Source: Pelagibacteraceae bacterium AG-410-N23
Lineage (GTDB): Bacteria; Pseudomonadota; Alphaproteobacteria; Pelagibacterales; Pelagibacteraceae
Reading direction: 5' to 3'
Assembly: GCA_003215055.1 (NCBI GenBank)
Contig: QCKW01000001.1
Location: forward strand, 1-64,000
Length of the DNA stretch: 64,000 nucleotides
Shown here: one piece after another, positions 1 through 9,613 of the stretch
Layout: the number at the start of each line of letters is the position of its first letter
How positions within the stretch are numbered: position 1 is the first letter of the stretch
The notes under the pieces: model-generated
What the model saw: only the letters and a program-made list of their open reading frames with translations
What the model was told of the DNA's origin: nothing
Database searches by the model: none
Program-made: the position numbers and the translations under genes

Positions 1-48
1 TCCCAAAAATTAGAAAATTTTTCAAGAAGATTTTTAACTATAATTTAA
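1..48 (+). CDS. tolQ: TolQ, C-terminal end only (partial)
   Basis: An open frame enters from the left edge and stops with TAA at 46-48, encoding 15 residues ending in SRRFLTII. It stops one base before tolR starts. TolQ/ExbB proteins commonly end in an amphipathic stretch of this kind, and tolQ precedes tolR in almost every Gram-negative genome. The call rests mainly on gene order, because too little sequence is visible for a domain match. TolQ would be the inner-membrane proton-channel subunit partnering TolR. Confidence 0.75.
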   Translation, partial: SQKLENFSRRFLTII

Positions 49-49
49 A

Positions 50-466
50 ATGACTTTCAAACTTAATCGTTCATCAAAGGAACCTATGAGTGAAATAAAT
101 GTTACCCCTTTTGTAGATGTAATGTTAGTTCTTTTAATTATATTTATGGTAACAGCACCTCTACTTACTGTAGGAGTTCAAGTTGATTTGCCAGAAAGTT
201 CAGCAGACTCGCTCCCGGAGGAGGCAGAACCTTTGACTTTAAGTATAAATTCTAAAGGAGAAATATTTATTCAGGAGTCAAAAGTTGAATACGAAAAAAT
301 CATAGCAAAAGTTTTGGCAGTTTCAAAAAATAGAACTGATACGAGAATATATGTAAGAGGTGATAAAACTATTAACTATGGAAGAGTTCTTGAAATTATG
401 GGATTATTGTCAGGATCTGGGTTTACAAAAGTAGCATTGATTTCTGAGCCTTATAAAGAGAGATGA
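50..466 (+). CDS. tolR: TolR, ExbD/TolR-family proton channel subunit of Tol-Pal
   Basis: The protein has 138 residues, the usual ExbD/TolR size. A short cytoplasmic N-terminus is followed by one membrane helix (about residues 20-41) that carries Asp23, the position of the proton-carrying Asp23 of E. coli TolR, within INVTPFVDVMLVLL. The rest is a periplasmic domain with the family RGDK motif near residue 103. TolQ-TolR uses proton flow to energise TolA, which pulls on outer-membrane Pal during envelope constriction. The gene starts one base after tolQ and lies 7 bp before tolA, so it is clearly within the tol operon. Confidence 0.96.
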   Translation: MTFKLNRSSKEPMSEINVTPFVDVMLVLLIIFMVTAPLLTVGVQVDLPESSADSLPEEAEPLTLSINSKGEIFIQESKVEYEKIIAKVLAVSKNRTDTRIYVRGDKTINYGRVLEIMGLLSGSGFTKVALISEPYKER

Positions 467-473
467 TTAGAGA

Positions 474-1283
474 ATGAGTAGAAGTTTAGTCATCTCTTCA
501 TTTTTGCATTTATTATTTATAGTAATAACAGCTTTAAGTTTGCCATTTTTGGCAAAAAAACCCATAGAACTCCCTCCTATAGTATCTATAGAATTGATAC
601 AAATAACTGATAAGACAAATATTCCTTTTGCTCCTAAAGCAAAAAAAACAATTGAAAAAATAAAAGAAGAAGAAAAAAAATTAGTTTCCGAACAGGCTCC
701 ACCAAAGAAAGTAAAAAAAATTAAACCCGACTCTGTTCCAATGCCAGATGATAAAGTAAAAAAAATAGAAAAAATTAAAGAAGATAAACAAAATCCTGAA
801 AAAATTGATAATGAGGTAAAGCAAGTATCAGAGTTTGAAAAAGATGAATTATTTGACCCTAACAATATTGCTGCATTAATAGATAAATCTAAAGAGGAAA
901 GTGGTGATACAACTAATAAAACAGATAAGATAACTCAAGATCAACAGAAAAATATTGAAAATGCTGGTTTGACATTGAGTGAAGAGGATGCTTTGAAGGC
1001 ACAAATATTTGGTTGCTGGAGTATTCCTTTAGGATTACCATATAATGAAAATTTATTAGTAAGAATTAAATTAAGATTAAATTCTGATGGTACAGTTTTG
1101 CAATCAGAAATATTAGATCATGCAAGGATGAATAAACCAGGTCAAGGATTTTATAAAGTTTTAGCCGAAAGTGCATTGAGGGCTGTGAAGTTATGCCAAC
1201 CACTAAGAGTTCCTACTACTGGTTATGAGCGCTGGAAAGAATTGCAACTAAATTTTGATGCAAGAGAGATGTTAGAGGGTTAA
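474..1283 (+). CDS. tolA: TolA, inner-membrane to periplasm energy transducer
   Basis: This is a protein of 269 residues with TolA architecture: an N-terminal membrane anchor (about 5-26), a long low-complexity Lys/Glu-rich helical spacer (about 50-165) and a compact C-terminal domain (about 175-269). Two cysteines in the C-terminal domain (FGCW and VKLC) could form the disulfide seen in TolA domain III. It links TolQR in the inner membrane to TolB/Pal. It is shorter than E. coli TolA (421 aa), as is common in streamlined genomes. The name rests on architecture and position between tolR and tolB rather than on strong sequence identity. Confidence 0.9.
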   Translation: MSRSLVISSFLHLLFIVITALSLPFLAKKPIELPPIVSIELIQITDKTNIPFAPKAKKTIEKIKEEEKKLVSEQAPPKKVKKIKPDSVPMPDDKVKKIEKIKEDKQNPEKIDNEVKQVSEFEKDELFDPNNIAALIDKSKEESGDTTNKTDKITQDQQKNIENAGLTLSEEDALKAQIFGCWSIPLGLPYNENLLVRIKLRLNSDGTVLQSEILDHARMNKPGQGFYKVLAESALRAVKLCQPLRVPTTGYERWKELQLNFDAREMLEG

Positions 1284-1284
1284 T

Positions 1285-2637
1285 ATGATTAAAATTATGA
1301 AGAAAAGTATTATTTTGTTTTTTTTGATTTTATCTCCAATTAAAGCTCTAGCTTTGATAGAAGTTGATATAACAAGGGGTAATTTAGATCCACTTCCAAT
1401 TGCAGTTTCACCTTTGTCGATAGATGAGACATCAAAAAAAGGTTTTGAAAAAATCCTTAATAAAAAAAATATAGGATCTGAAATTTCAAAAGTTGTCGAA
1501 AATAATTTAAAAACTTCTGGACTTTTTAATCCATTAAATAAGGATGCATTTCTTCAAGCACCTGATATAGCGAATTTAAAACCAAGATTTGAGGATTGGA
1601 GTTTAATTAAAGCTCAAGCTTTGATAACTGGTAAAGTAAATTTAGTTGATGAAAAATTGAGAGTAGAATTTAGGTTGTGGGATGTTTTAGCAGGAAGAGA
1701 AATGATGGCACTTGCTTTTACTACTGTTCCATCTAATTGGAGAAGAGTTGGCCACATTATAACAGATAAAGTTTATGAGAGGCTTACAGGTGAAAAAGGA
1801 TATTTTGATACTAGAATAATATATGTTGCTGAGGAAGGACCTAAAACCAGACGAGTAAAAAAATTAGCTATTATGGACCAAGATGGTGCAAACAACAAAT
1901 TTTTGACACTTGGAAATGAACTTGTTTTAACACCAAGATTTAATCCAACAAGCCAAATGGTTACATATTTATCTTATTTTAGAAACCTACCTAGAGTATA
2001 TCTTTTAGATATTGAAACTGGAATGCAAGAGGTAGTTGGTGATTTTCCAGGAATGACATTTGCTCCTAGATTTTCTCCAGACGGAAAAAAAATAATTATG
2101 AGTTTTGCTAAAGACGGAAATTCTGATATTTACACAATGGATTTAGAAAATAGAATTGTAGAAAAAATTACAAACCATCCATCAATTGATACATCTCCAT
2201 CATATTCTCCTGATGGTAAATATATTTGTTTTAATTCTGATAGAAGCGGGTATCAACAAATCTACATTATGAAAAGTGATGGTACAAAAGTTAAAAGAAT
2301 TTCTTTTGGCAAAGGATTATACGGAACACCCGTTTGGTCTCCACGAGGAGATTTGATAGCTTTTACTAAATTACATAAAGGAAAGTTTTATATTGGAGTA
2401 ATGAGAACTGATGGCAGTGGAGAAAGATTATTAACCGAAAATTTTTATCAAGAAGCACCATCGTGGTCTCCTAACGGTAGAGTTTTAATTTTTTACAGAG
2501 AGACTGAAACTAACGATAAAGGAGAGGGTTTTTCTGCAAAATTATGGTCTATTGATTTGACTGGCTATAATGAAAGGTTAGTAAGCACTCCAACTGACGC
2601 CTCAGACCCATCATGGTCATCTTTATTAAGTAATTAA
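1285..2637 (+). CDS. tolB: TolB, periplasmic beta-propeller of Tol-Pal
   Basis: The protein has 450 residues with a Sec signal peptide (about 1-25; a second Met at residue 5, base 1297, may be the real start). An N-terminal alpha/beta domain is followed by a C-terminal beta-propeller, visible as repeated FSPDG/YSPDG/WSPRG/WSPNG motifs followed by a beta strand. TolB binds Pal and is freed by TolA. The gene lies one base after tolA, and the 43-85 bp before pal contain no gene. Length and repeat number match the family. Confidence 0.96.
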   Translation: MIKIMKKSIILFFLILSPIKALALIEVDITRGNLDPLPIAVSPLSIDETSKKGFEKILNKKNIGSEISKVVENNLKTSGLFNPLNKDAFLQAPDIANLKPRFEDWSLIKAQALITGKVNLVDEKLRVEFRLWDVLAGREMMALAFTTVPSNWRRVGHIITDKVYERLTGEKGYFDTRIIYVAEEGPKTRRVKKLAIMDQDGANNKFLTLGNELVLTPRFNPTSQMVTYLSYFRNLPRVYLLDIETGMQEVVGDFPGMTFAPRFSPDGKKIIMSFAKDGNSDIYTMDLENRIVEKITNHPSIDTSPSYSPDGKYICFNSDRSGYQQIYIMKSDGTKVKRISFGKGLYGTPVWSPRGDLIAFTKLHKGKFYIGVMRTDGSGERLLTENFYQEAPSWSPNGRVLIFYRETETNDKGEGFSAKLWSIDLTGYNERLVSTPTDASDPSWSSLLSN

Positions 2638-2711
2638 ACAATATTCTCTTGATTTTTTAACTTGAAACATCTAATTAGTTGTGAAAAAGTTCAGTTATAG
2701 AAATATTGACC

Positions 2712-2717
2712 AAGGAG
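2712..2717 (+). promoter_or_regulatory. Shine-Dalgarno site that fixes the pal start
   Basis: AAGGAG lies 5 bases before the ATG at 2723. It supports that ATG over the in-frame GTG at 2681, which would put 14 extra residues in front of a normal lipoprotein signal. Confidence 0.7.
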
Positions 2718-2722
2718 CAATA

Positions 2723-3199
2723 ATGAAATTATATAAGATTTTAAAAAACGCTTTTTTAATATCTCTTGCTTGTTTAGTTTTATCAGCGTGTGCAACGTCG
2801 AAAAAAACAGGACAGATGCAAGGTGATGTTTATACAGGCAAAGAAACAGTTGAATATTTAGCTTCAGGAGTGCCTGATAGAGTTTTTTTTGCAACGAACG
2901 AATCCGTTTTAACAACAGCATCTAGGGAAACACTTAGAAAACAAGCTGCGTGGTTAAGAAAAAATTCAAAAATTACAGTTGTTTTAGAAGGACATGCAGA
3001 TGAGAGAGGAACTAGAGAGTACAATTTAGCTTTAGGTGAAAGAAGAGCTAATGCAGCTAAAGATTACCTAATGACTTATGGAATTTCTTCAGACAGAATT
3101 TCTGTTTTAAGTTACGGTAAAGAAAGACCAGTGGACTCAGGTTCTAATCCACTTGCTTGGTCAAAAAACAGAAGATCTGTAACCGTAAAAGCAAATTAA
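2723..3199 (+). CDS. pal: Pal, peptidoglycan-associated outer-membrane lipoprotein
   Basis: From the ATG at 2723 the product is 158 residues: a lipoprotein signal with lipobox LSAC (lipidated Cys23), a short linker and an OmpA-like peptidoglycan-binding domain. The domain contains GHADERGTREYNLALGERRA (from Gly90), including the Asp and Arg that bind diaminopimelate. Pal anchors the outer membrane to peptidoglycan and is the target of TolB. The start is chosen because an AAGGAG site precedes it and the signal peptide then begins normally. A strong terminator follows 14 bp after the stop. Confidence 0.97.
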   Translation: MKLYKILKNAFLISLACLVLSACATSKKTGQMQGDVYTGKETVEYLASGVPDRVFFATNESVLTTASRETLRKQAAWLRKNSKITVVLEGHADERGTREYNLALGERRANAAKDYLMTYGISSDRISVLSYGKERPVDSGSNPLAWSKNRRSVTVKAN

Positions 3200-3213
3200 T
3201 TATTTAATTATCT

Positions 3214-3252
3214 AAGACCCTTGGACTATGTATGTTCGAGGGTCTTTTTTTT
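3214..3252 (+). terminator. Rho-independent terminator after pal
   Basis: AAGACCCT (3214-3221) pairs with AGGGTCTT (3239-3246) across a 17-nt loop and runs into a T-rich tract to 3252. It closes the tolQRAB-pal transcript, so cpoB downstream needs read-through or its own promoter. Confidence 0.85.
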
Positions 3253-3279
3253 GCCATTATTTTAATAATAACTTTAAAT

Positions 3280-4272
3280 ATGAAGTTAATATTTAAAAAC
3301 TTTTTCTTAAAATTTATAATAATTTTTTTTATAATAAATAATACTCACTCATTAGCTGATAATCACAATATTTATGAAGTGATTGAACAAATACAAAAAG
3401 ATATTAAAACATTAGAAAAAGCAGTGTACTCTAGCGCTGTTACATTAAGTGAGAATAATCAAGAAAATTTAATTAATTCATCAAATAATAATTCTGAGGA
3501 TGTATTGACTAGACATTTATTAAAACTTACAGAGATTGAAAATCAATTTCAACAACTTACAAACAAATTTGAGGAAATTAATTTCAAATTAGATAAATTG
3601 TCTAATAGAATGTCTAAGGTGCAAGCAGATAACCAAATAAGATTTCAAGATTTAGAAAATTTAGCAGCTGGTGATGAAACAAAAAAAAAATTAACTAAAA
3701 AAGATAAAAAAAATGAAGATATTTTACCTGGAAGCTCGCAGCCTCAAGATTTAGGTTCGATATCCTACAAAGACACAGAAACAAGTAATGAGAAACAACA
3801 AACTCAATCAATTGATACTACTTCTACAATAGTCACAGAAACTTTTGTAACTGATGAAAAAATTCTTCCAAATGAAACTCCAGAAAAACAATATGAATTT
3901 GCTACGAGTTTTTTAAAGGTTGGAGATTATTCAACAGCTGAAAAAGCTCTAAGAGAGTTTGTAGTATCACATCCAGAACATGATTTGGCGGGAAATGCTC
4001 AATATTGGTATGCAGAGACGTTTAGAATAAGACAACTTTATACAGATGCTGCATCTGCATATTTAGAAGGTTATCAAAAATATCCTAAAGGTGAAAAAGC
4101 TCCTATAAATTTATTAAAACTTGGAGTTTCAATGGTTCAGATTGGAGAAAAAGATCAAGGGTGTAAAATGATTAATGGTGTAGAAAAACAATATCCAAAA
4201 GCAAATCAATCTGTTATCCAAAAAGCAAAATATGAGTCTCAAAAATTTGAGTGTAAAAATAAAAATTCCTAA
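3280..4272 (+). CDS. cpoB: CpoB/YbgF, periplasmic coordinator of Tol-Pal
   Basis: The product is 330 residues from ATG 3280: a signal peptide (about 1-25), a coiled-coil region (about 60-110), a Lys/Ser/Thr-rich linker, and a C-terminal TPR region of three repeats starting at YEFATSFLKVGDYSTAEKAL. That is the YbgF/CpoB layout, and the gene sits directly after pal as usual. CpoB coordinates peptidoglycan synthesis with Tol-driven outer-membrane constriction. An in-frame ATG at 3232 is rejected because it lies inside the pal terminator and would bury the signal peptide behind 16 residues. Confidence 0.9.
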   Translation: MKLIFKNFFLKFIIIFFIINNTHSLADNHNIYEVIEQIQKDIKTLEKAVYSSAVTLSENNQENLINSSNNNSEDVLTRHLLKLTEIENQFQQLTNKFEEINFKLDKLSNRMSKVQADNQIRFQDLENLAAGDETKKKLTKKDKKNEDILPGSSQPQDLGSISYKDTETSNEKQQTQSIDTTSTIVTETFVTDEKILPNETPEKQYEFATSFLKVGDYSTAEKALREFVVSHPEHDLAGNAQYWYAETFRIRQLYTDAASAYLEGYQKYPKGEKAPINLLKLGVSMVQIGEKDQGCKMINGVEKQYPKANQSVIQKAKYESQKFECKNKNS

Positions 4273-5260
4273 AATTTTATTAGAAAAATTAAGAAATAAA
4301 AAGATTAATAGAATTTATAAAAAATTTGAAAAATCACTTAATATTAATCAAAACTTTGTTGTAGCTGTTTCAGGAGGCGCAGATAGTCTTGCATTGTGTT
4401 TTCTTTCGAGAATTTATTCAATAAAAAAAGGGTTAAATTGCAAATTTTATATTGTTGACCATAAGTTAAGACCAGAATCTACAAAAGAAGCTGAAAATGT
4501 AAAAAAAATTTTAAAAAGGTTTTCTATTAAGGCTGAAATTTTAACATGGGAAGGAAAAAAATCATTTTCAAACATTCAATCAGCAGCTAGAAAAAAAAGA
4601 TTTCAATTATTGTTCACAAAGTCAGATAAATTTAATATTAATGATATTTTATTAGGGCACCACCAAGATGATTTAATCGAAAATTTTTTTATAAGAATAT
4701 TAAGAGGAAGTGGATTGAAAGGTCTTATTTCACTAAGTAAGAGAACTAGAATTTTAGATAAAAATATCCACAGACCTTTACTAGATCAAAAAAAAGAGGA
4801 TTTACAGTTCGTTGCTAATTACGTTTTTAATTTTTACGTCTCTGATCCGTCAAATGAGGATAAGAAATTTAAAAGAATTAGAGTTAGAAAAATGATTAGC
4901 CAGATTAAGAAAGAAGGATTTGATAAAAAAAAAATGATGATGACTATCCAAAATTTGAAATATTCAAATGATGCAATAAGTTTTTACTATAATTCAAATT
5001 TAGAAAAAAACACTTTCTTTTCACCAAAAAAAAAATTTTATCTGTTAAATGATCAATTCTTTGATCAACCTCACGAAATTATCTTTAGAGGCTTGTCAGA
5101 TATCATAAAAATTATAGGAAAAAAATTTAATTTTGTTAGAGGAAGAAAACTAGACCATGTGATTCATGAAGTTAGAAAAGACAAATTTTATAGAGGCACT
5201 TTAGGAGGTTGTAAGATAAAAAGGGTCAATCAAACGGTAATTATATCAAAAGAGCACTAA
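4232..5260 (+). CDS. tilS: tRNA(Ile)-lysidine synthase
   Basis: A PP-loop ATPase of 342 residues with signature SGGADS at residues 47-52. TilS converts C34 of the CAU-anticodon tRNA-Ile to lysidine so that it reads AUA. This is an essential reaction and AUA/ATA is frequent in this AT-rich genome. The frame overlaps the cpoB end by 41 bp. No other usual start codon lies between 4232 and the PP-loop, so the overlap appears genuine. The gene lies between cpoB and ftsH, and tilS-ftsH adjacency is conserved widely in bacteria. Confidence 0.93.
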   Translation: MSLKNLSVKIKIPKILLEKLRNKKINRIYKKFEKSLNINQNFVVAVSGGADSLALCFLSRIYSIKKGLNCKFYIVDHKLRPESTKEAENVKKILKRFSIKAEILTWEGKKSFSNIQSAARKKRFQLLFTKSDKFNINDILLGHHQDDLIENFFIRILRGSGLKGLISLSKRTRILDKNIHRPLLDQKKEDLQFVANYVFNFYVSDPSNEDKKFKRIRVRKMISQIKKEGFDKKKMMMTIQNLKYSNDAISFYYNSNLEKNTFFSPKKKFYLLNDQFFDQPHEIIFRGLSDIIKIIGKKFNFVRGRKLDHVIHEVRKDKFYRGTLGGCKIKRVNQTVIISKEH

Positions 5261-5297
5261 AAAATCTTAGATTGTCTAAAATGCCACTTGTTTAATT

Positions 5298-5303
5298 TAT
5301 AAT
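5298..5303 (+). promoter_or_regulatory. Possible -10 element for ftsH
   Basis: A perfect TATAAT lies 18 bp before the ftsH ATG in the 61-bp gap after tilS. No good -35 is present at normal spacing (TTGTCT at 5272 is 20 bp away), so this is a weak call in AT-rich sequence. Confidence 0.3.
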
Positions 5304-5321
5304 AACTCTTATTTTAAAGAT

Positions 5322-7223
5322 ATGAATATGAAAAATATAGCTATGTGGGCAATAATAGTTTTTTTAACTATCGGCCTGTATAATATGTTTAAAAATCCTC
5401 AATCAAATATAAGAGGAGCAAATCAAATTATATTTTCAGATTTTTTAACTTCAGTCGATAACGGCGAAGTTGTTAAAGTAGAAATTCAAGGAAATAATAT
5501 CAAAGGAGTATTTTCTAATGGGAATGCTTTTACAACTTATTCTCCAAATGATCCAAATTTAATTGAAAAACTCTCAGATAAGGGCGTTAGTATTTCAGCT
5601 GCACCATTAGATGAAAAAATGCCATCACTTTTTGGTGTCTTGCTCTCTTGGTTTCCAATGTTGCTTTTAATTGCAGTTTGGATTTTCTTTATGAGACAAA
5701 TGCAAGGCGGTAAAGGTGGAGCAATGGGATTTGGAAGATCAAAAGCCAAAATGATGAATGAGCTTAAGGGAAAAGTTACCTTTAATGATGTTGCGGGCGT
5801 AGAAGAAGCAAAAGAAGAAGTAGAGGAGATTGTTGAATTTTTAAAAGATCCAAAAAAATTTAGTAGACTTGGAGGAAAAATTCCAAGAGGAGCATTATTA
5901 GTGGGACCACCAGGAACTGGTAAAACTTTACTAGCTAGAGCTATTGCAGGTGAAGCTGGAGTTCCTTTTTTTACAATTTCAGGCTCAGATTTTGTTGAGA
6001 TGTTTGTTGGTGTTGGAGCATCAAGAGTTAGAGATATGTTTGAACAAGGAAAGAAAAATTCTCCCTGTATAATTTTTATTGATGAAATCGATGCAGTTGG
6101 AAGAAGTAGGGGCGCAGGTTTAGGTGGAGGAAATGATGAAAGAGAACAAACTCTTAATCAATTGCTTGTTGAGATGGATGGTTTTGACACTAACGAAGGT
6201 GTAATAATAATTGCTGCAACGAATAGACCAGATGTTTTAGATCCAGCATTATTGAGACCTGGACGATTCGATAGACAGGTAGTGGTTTCAAATCCTGATA
6301 TTATAGGAAGAGAAAAAATTTTAAAAGTTCATGTAAAAAAAATAAAAATGGGACCAGATGTAAATTTAAGAACAATTGCTAGAGGAACTCCAGGGTTTTC
6401 AGGTGCTGATCTTGCAAATCTAGTAAATGAGTCAGCTTTATTGGCTGCAAGAAAAAATAAGAGAATTGTAACTCTTACTGAATTTGAAGAAGCTAAAGAT
6501 AAAGTGATGATGGGTGCTGAGAGACGTTCAATGGTTATGACAGAAGATGAAAAAAAATTAACAGCCTATCATGAGGGTGGACATGCTTTAGTGTCATTCA
6601 ATATGCCTGTTTATGACCCTATACATAAAGCTACAATTATACCAAGAGGTAGAGCATTAGGTATGGTAATGAATTTACCAGAAAGAGATAAACATGGTCA
6701 TTCAATTAAATACCTGAAGGCAAGATTAGCAGTATGTTTTGGGGGAAGAGTTGCAGAAGAAGTTATTTTTGGAAAAGATAATATTTCTACAGGTGCAGGT
6801 GGTGGAAGTGGATCAGATATTAATCAGGCTACTCAATTAGCAAGAGCTATGGTTACAAAATATGGAATGAGCGAAGAGATGGGACCAGTTGAATATGGTG
6901 AAAATCAAGAAGAGGTCTTTTTAGGAAGATCAGTAACTCAAACTCAGTCTGTATCTGAAGAAGTTGCTCAAAAGATTGATAAAGAAATTAGAAAATTAGT
7001 TGATGAAGGCTACAATAAAGCTAAAGAGATTTTGACAGAAAAAATTGATGATTTACATAAAATTGCAAAGGCTCTTATGACTTACGAAACTTTAACTGGG
7101 GAAGAAATCGAAAATATTATCAATAAGAATATATATCCTTCAGACAAACAAGACTTAAAAGTTGAAGATGATAAAGGTTCTGCGATGGGCGCTTTAGGAC
7201 TAAAACCAAAAATTGTTCATTAA
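5322..7223 (+). CDS. ftsH: FtsH, membrane-bound ATP-dependent zinc metalloprotease
   Basis: The protein has 633 residues, full length for FtsH. Two membrane helices (about 7-22 and 102-124) flank a periplasmic loop. The AAA+ module has Walker A GPPGTGKT (195-202), Walker B IIFIDEID (about 250-257) and the second region of homology with its arginines near 310-318. The protease domain has zinc motif HEGGH (417-421). FtsH degrades misassembled membrane proteins and regulators such as sigma-32, whose gene rpoH lies about 5 kb downstream here. The gene is followed 6 bp later by folP, an arrangement also found in enterobacteria (ftsH-folP-glmM). Confidence 0.98.
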   Translation: MNMKNIAMWAIIVFLTIGLYNMFKNPQSNIRGANQIIFSDFLTSVDNGEVVKVEIQGNNIKGVFSNGNAFTTYSPNDPNLIEKLSDKGVSISAAPLDEKMPSLFGVLLSWFPMLLLIAVWIFFMRQMQGGKGGAMGFGRSKAKMMNELKGKVTFNDVAGVEEAKEEVEEIVEFLKDPKKFSRLGGKIPRGALLVGPPGTGKTLLARAIAGEAGVPFFTISGSDFVEMFVGVGASRVRDMFEQGKKNSPCIIFIDEIDAVGRSRGAGLGGGNDEREQTLNQLLVEMDGFDTNEGVIIIAATNRPDVLDPALLRPGRFDRQVVVSNPDIIGREKILKVHVKKIKMGPDVNLRTIARGTPGFSGADLANLVNESALLAARKNKRIVTLTEFEEAKDKVMMGAERRSMVMTEDEKKLTAYHEGGHALVSFNMPVYDPIHKATIIPRGRALGMVMNLPERDKHGHSIKYLKARLAVCFGGRVAEEVIFGKDNISTGAGGGSGSDINQATQLARAMVTKYGMSEEMGPVEYGENQEEVFLGRSVTQTQSVSEEVAQKIDKEIRKLVDEGYNKAKEILTEKIDDLHKIAKALMTYETLTGEEIENIINKNIYPSDKQDLKVEDDKGSAMGALGLKPKIVH

Positions 7224-7229
7224 TCTTTA

Positions 7230-8279
7230 ATGATAAAATATTACACTAGAGCGTGTAATTTTTATTATGGTTCAATTTCAAAAGAAAAAATTAAAAAAAA
7301 ACTATCCATACCTTTGCATGGAAATGAATTAATTTCATTTGATACCATTGAGATAATATCAAGAAAGAACATCAAAAGAATAAATGTAAAAAAATTGAAT
7401 AAACTTCAACCTAAAATAAAAAAAAAAGCACAATACGACATTAAACAGGTTTCAAAAAAAAAAATATTTAAAGGTCTTGAACTTACAAATCTACCTATCC
7501 TAATGGGTGTTCTAAATCTAACACCAGATAGTTTTTCAGATGGTGGTAAATATACTAAAAAAAATTTAGGTGAACTTCATGCACAAAAATTGATTAAAGA
7601 TGGAAGTGATATTTTAGATATTGGAGGAGAGGCGACAAACCCTGGATCAAAAGAAATAAATTTAGAGGAGGAATGGAAAAGAATTTTTCCGACATTATTG
7701 AAATTAAAAAAAATAAAAAAATTTATCTCACTTGATACTAGAAAAAGTGAAATTATGGAAAGAGGTATAAAAAATAGAGTAAATTTGATCAACGATATTT
7801 CTGGTCTTGATCACGATGTAAATACTATAAACATTTTATTAAAAACAAAAATTCCATTTGTCATACATCATATACAAGGTAATCCAAAAACCATGCAAGA
7901 CAATCCCAAATACAAGAATGTTGTACTAGATATTTACGATTTTTTTGAAAAAAAAATTAAATACATTAGGTCTAAAGGCATAAGTCATAATAACATAATT
8001 TTAGATCCAGGAATCGGTTTTGGTAAAAACTTGAAACATAATATTACCTTGTTAAGAAATATTTCTATTTTTCACTCTCTGGGTTTTCCTGTAATGTTAG
8101 GAACTTCAAGAAAAAGATTTATAAAATATTTGTCTGGAACAAATGATAGTAAAGAAAGATTAGGAGGGACGATATCCTCAAATTTGTTTGCAATGATGCA
8201 GGGAGTTCAAATTTTAAGAGTACATGATGTTAATGAAGTTAATCAAAGTATTAAAGTCTTTAATTCGTTAAAATTTTAA
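7230..8279 (+). CDS. folP: Dihydropteroate synthase with N-terminal extension
   Basis: The protein has 349 residues. The catalytic TIM barrel begins near residue 90 with the pterin-site motif MGVLNLTPDSFSDGG, followed by GGEATNPGS and, near the C-terminus, GTSRKRF. It joins 6-hydroxymethyl-dihydropterin diphosphate to p-aminobenzoate. About 90 residues precede the barrel (starting YYTRACNFYYG). Several alphaproteobacterial FolP proteins carry such an extension, though I do not know its role. The gene sits 6 bp after ftsH and one base before glmM, so it is co-transcribed. Confidence 0.95.
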   Translation: MIKYYTRACNFYYGSISKEKIKKKLSIPLHGNELISFDTIEIISRKNIKRINVKKLNKLQPKIKKKAQYDIKQVSKKKIFKGLELTNLPILMGVLNLTPDSFSDGGKYTKKNLGELHAQKLIKDGSDILDIGGEATNPGSKEINLEEEWKRIFPTLLKLKKIKKFISLDTRKSEIMERGIKNRVNLINDISGLDHDVNTINILLKTKIPFVIHHIQGNPKTMQDNPKYKNVVLDIYDFFEKKIKYIRSKGISHNNIILDPGIGFGKNLKHNITLLRNISIFHSLGFPVMLGTSRKRFIKYLSGTNDSKERLGGTISSNLFAMMQGVQILRVHDVNEVNQSIKVFNSLKF

Positions 8280-8280
8280 A

Positions 8281-9612
8281 ATGTCAAAAAAATATTTCGG
8301 CACAGATGGAATAAGGGGTAGAGTCAATCAAACTAAAATTAATGGAGAAATGTTTTTTAAATTTGGTCTTGCAGCTGGAACTTATTTTAAAAATCAAAAA
8401 AAAATTAAACAAACAGCAATAATTGCCAAAGATACTAGGTTATCAGGTTATACTTTAGAGCCTGCGCTAGTTTCCGGACTAACTTCAGCAGGTATGCATG
8501 TTTATACACTTGGACCACTCCCGACAAATGGTCTTGCGATGTTAACAAAAAAATTACGAGCAAATATGGGCATAATGATTACGGCCTCCCATAATCCGTT
8601 TTATGATAATGGTTTAAAATTATTTGGACCAGATGGATTAAAATTATCAGATAAAATCGAGAAAAAAATTGAAAAATTAATTGATTGCAGAATTGTTAAA
8701 AATCTTTCTGAACCAAAAATTTTAGGAAGAGTTAAAAGATTGGAAGATGCAAATGAGAGATATATTAAAATTTTGGTAAATAATTTTCCAAAAAACTTTA
8801 GCCTAAAAGGAATGAAAATTGTAATAGATTGTGCAAACGGAGCAGCATATAAATCTGGACCAAAACTTCTTAAAAATTTAGGGGCAAGAGTTTACGAATT
8901 TGGGACTACCCCAAATGGTTTTAATATAAATGATAAATGTGGTTCGACTTTTCCAAATAAAATAAAATACTTAGTTAAAAAATATAAAGCTCATTTAGGT
9001 ATATCTTTGGATGGAGATGCCGATAGAATTATTATATCTGATGAAAAAGGCAACATAATTGATGGAGATCAAATTATATCAATGTTAGCCAAAAGATGGA
9101 AAAAAAAAAGAATTCTTAAAGGCGGTGTTATTGGCACTTTAATGTCAAACTATGGATTGCAAAATTATTTTAAAAAACAAAAAATAAAATTTATAAGAGC
9201 AAATGTTGGTGATAGGTATGTTAAAGAAAAAATGAAAAAATATAATTTCAATCTAGGAGGAGAACAGTCTGGTCATATAATACTTGGAAAGTTCGCCACA
9301 ACTGGAGATGGCTTATTAGTTGCTTTAGAAGTTTTATTTTCAATGAGAAAGGGGAAAAAAGCTAGTGAGCTATTTAATACTTTTGAGTCTACACCGCAAA
9401 TTTTAGAAAATATTTTAGTAAAAGATAAATCAATTATAAATTCAAAAAGATGTAGAATTGCAATCAAAAAATCTGAAAAATTAATTAAAGATCAAGGTAG
9501 AATGCTCGTAAGAAAATCAGGAACAGAACCCAAGATAAGAATAATGGGAGAATCTAGTAATATTCCTTTATTAAAAAAATGTATTAATATAGTTAAGAAA
9601 TCAATAAATTAA
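8281..9612 (+). CDS. glmM: Phosphoglucosamine mutase
   Basis: The protein has 443 residues, normal for GlmM. The phosphoserine loop is TASHNP (101-106, Ser103 the phosphorylated residue), the metal loop is DGDADR (244-249), and the C-terminal phosphate-binding loop contains RKSGTEPKIRIM. It interconverts glucosamine-6-P and glucosamine-1-P on the route to UDP-GlcNAc for peptidoglycan and lipid A. The gene begins one base after the folP stop. The ftsH-folP-glmM order is conserved across proteobacteria. Confidence 0.97.
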   Translation: MSKKYFGTDGIRGRVNQTKINGEMFFKFGLAAGTYFKNQKKIKQTAIIAKDTRLSGYTLEPALVSGLTSAGMHVYTLGPLPTNGLAMLTKKLRANMGIMITASHNPFYDNGLKLFGPDGLKLSDKIEKKIEKLIDCRIVKNLSEPKILGRVKRLEDANERYIKILVNNFPKNFSLKGMKIVIDCANGAAYKSGPKLLKNLGARVYEFGTTPNGFNINDKCGSTFPNKIKYLVKKYKAHLGISLDGDADRIIISDEKGNIIDGDQIISMLAKRWKKKRILKGGVIGTLMSNYGLQNYFKKQKIKFIRANVGDRYVKEKMKKYNFNLGGEQSGHIILGKFATTGDGLLVALEVLFSMRKGKKASELFNTFESTPQILENILVKDKSIINSKRCRIAIKKSEKLIKDQGRMLVRKSGTEPKIRIMGESSNIPLLKKCINIVKKSIN

Positions 9613-9613
9613 A

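Noticed and set aside
467..865. 132-codon open frame on the minus strand
   Set aside because: It lies wholly antisense to tolA, has Ser/Phe-rich composition from reversed Lys/Glu codons and no ribosome site.
2681..2722. GTG start adding 14 residues to Pal
   Set aside because: The downstream ATG has AAGGAG in front and begins a normal lipoprotein signal.
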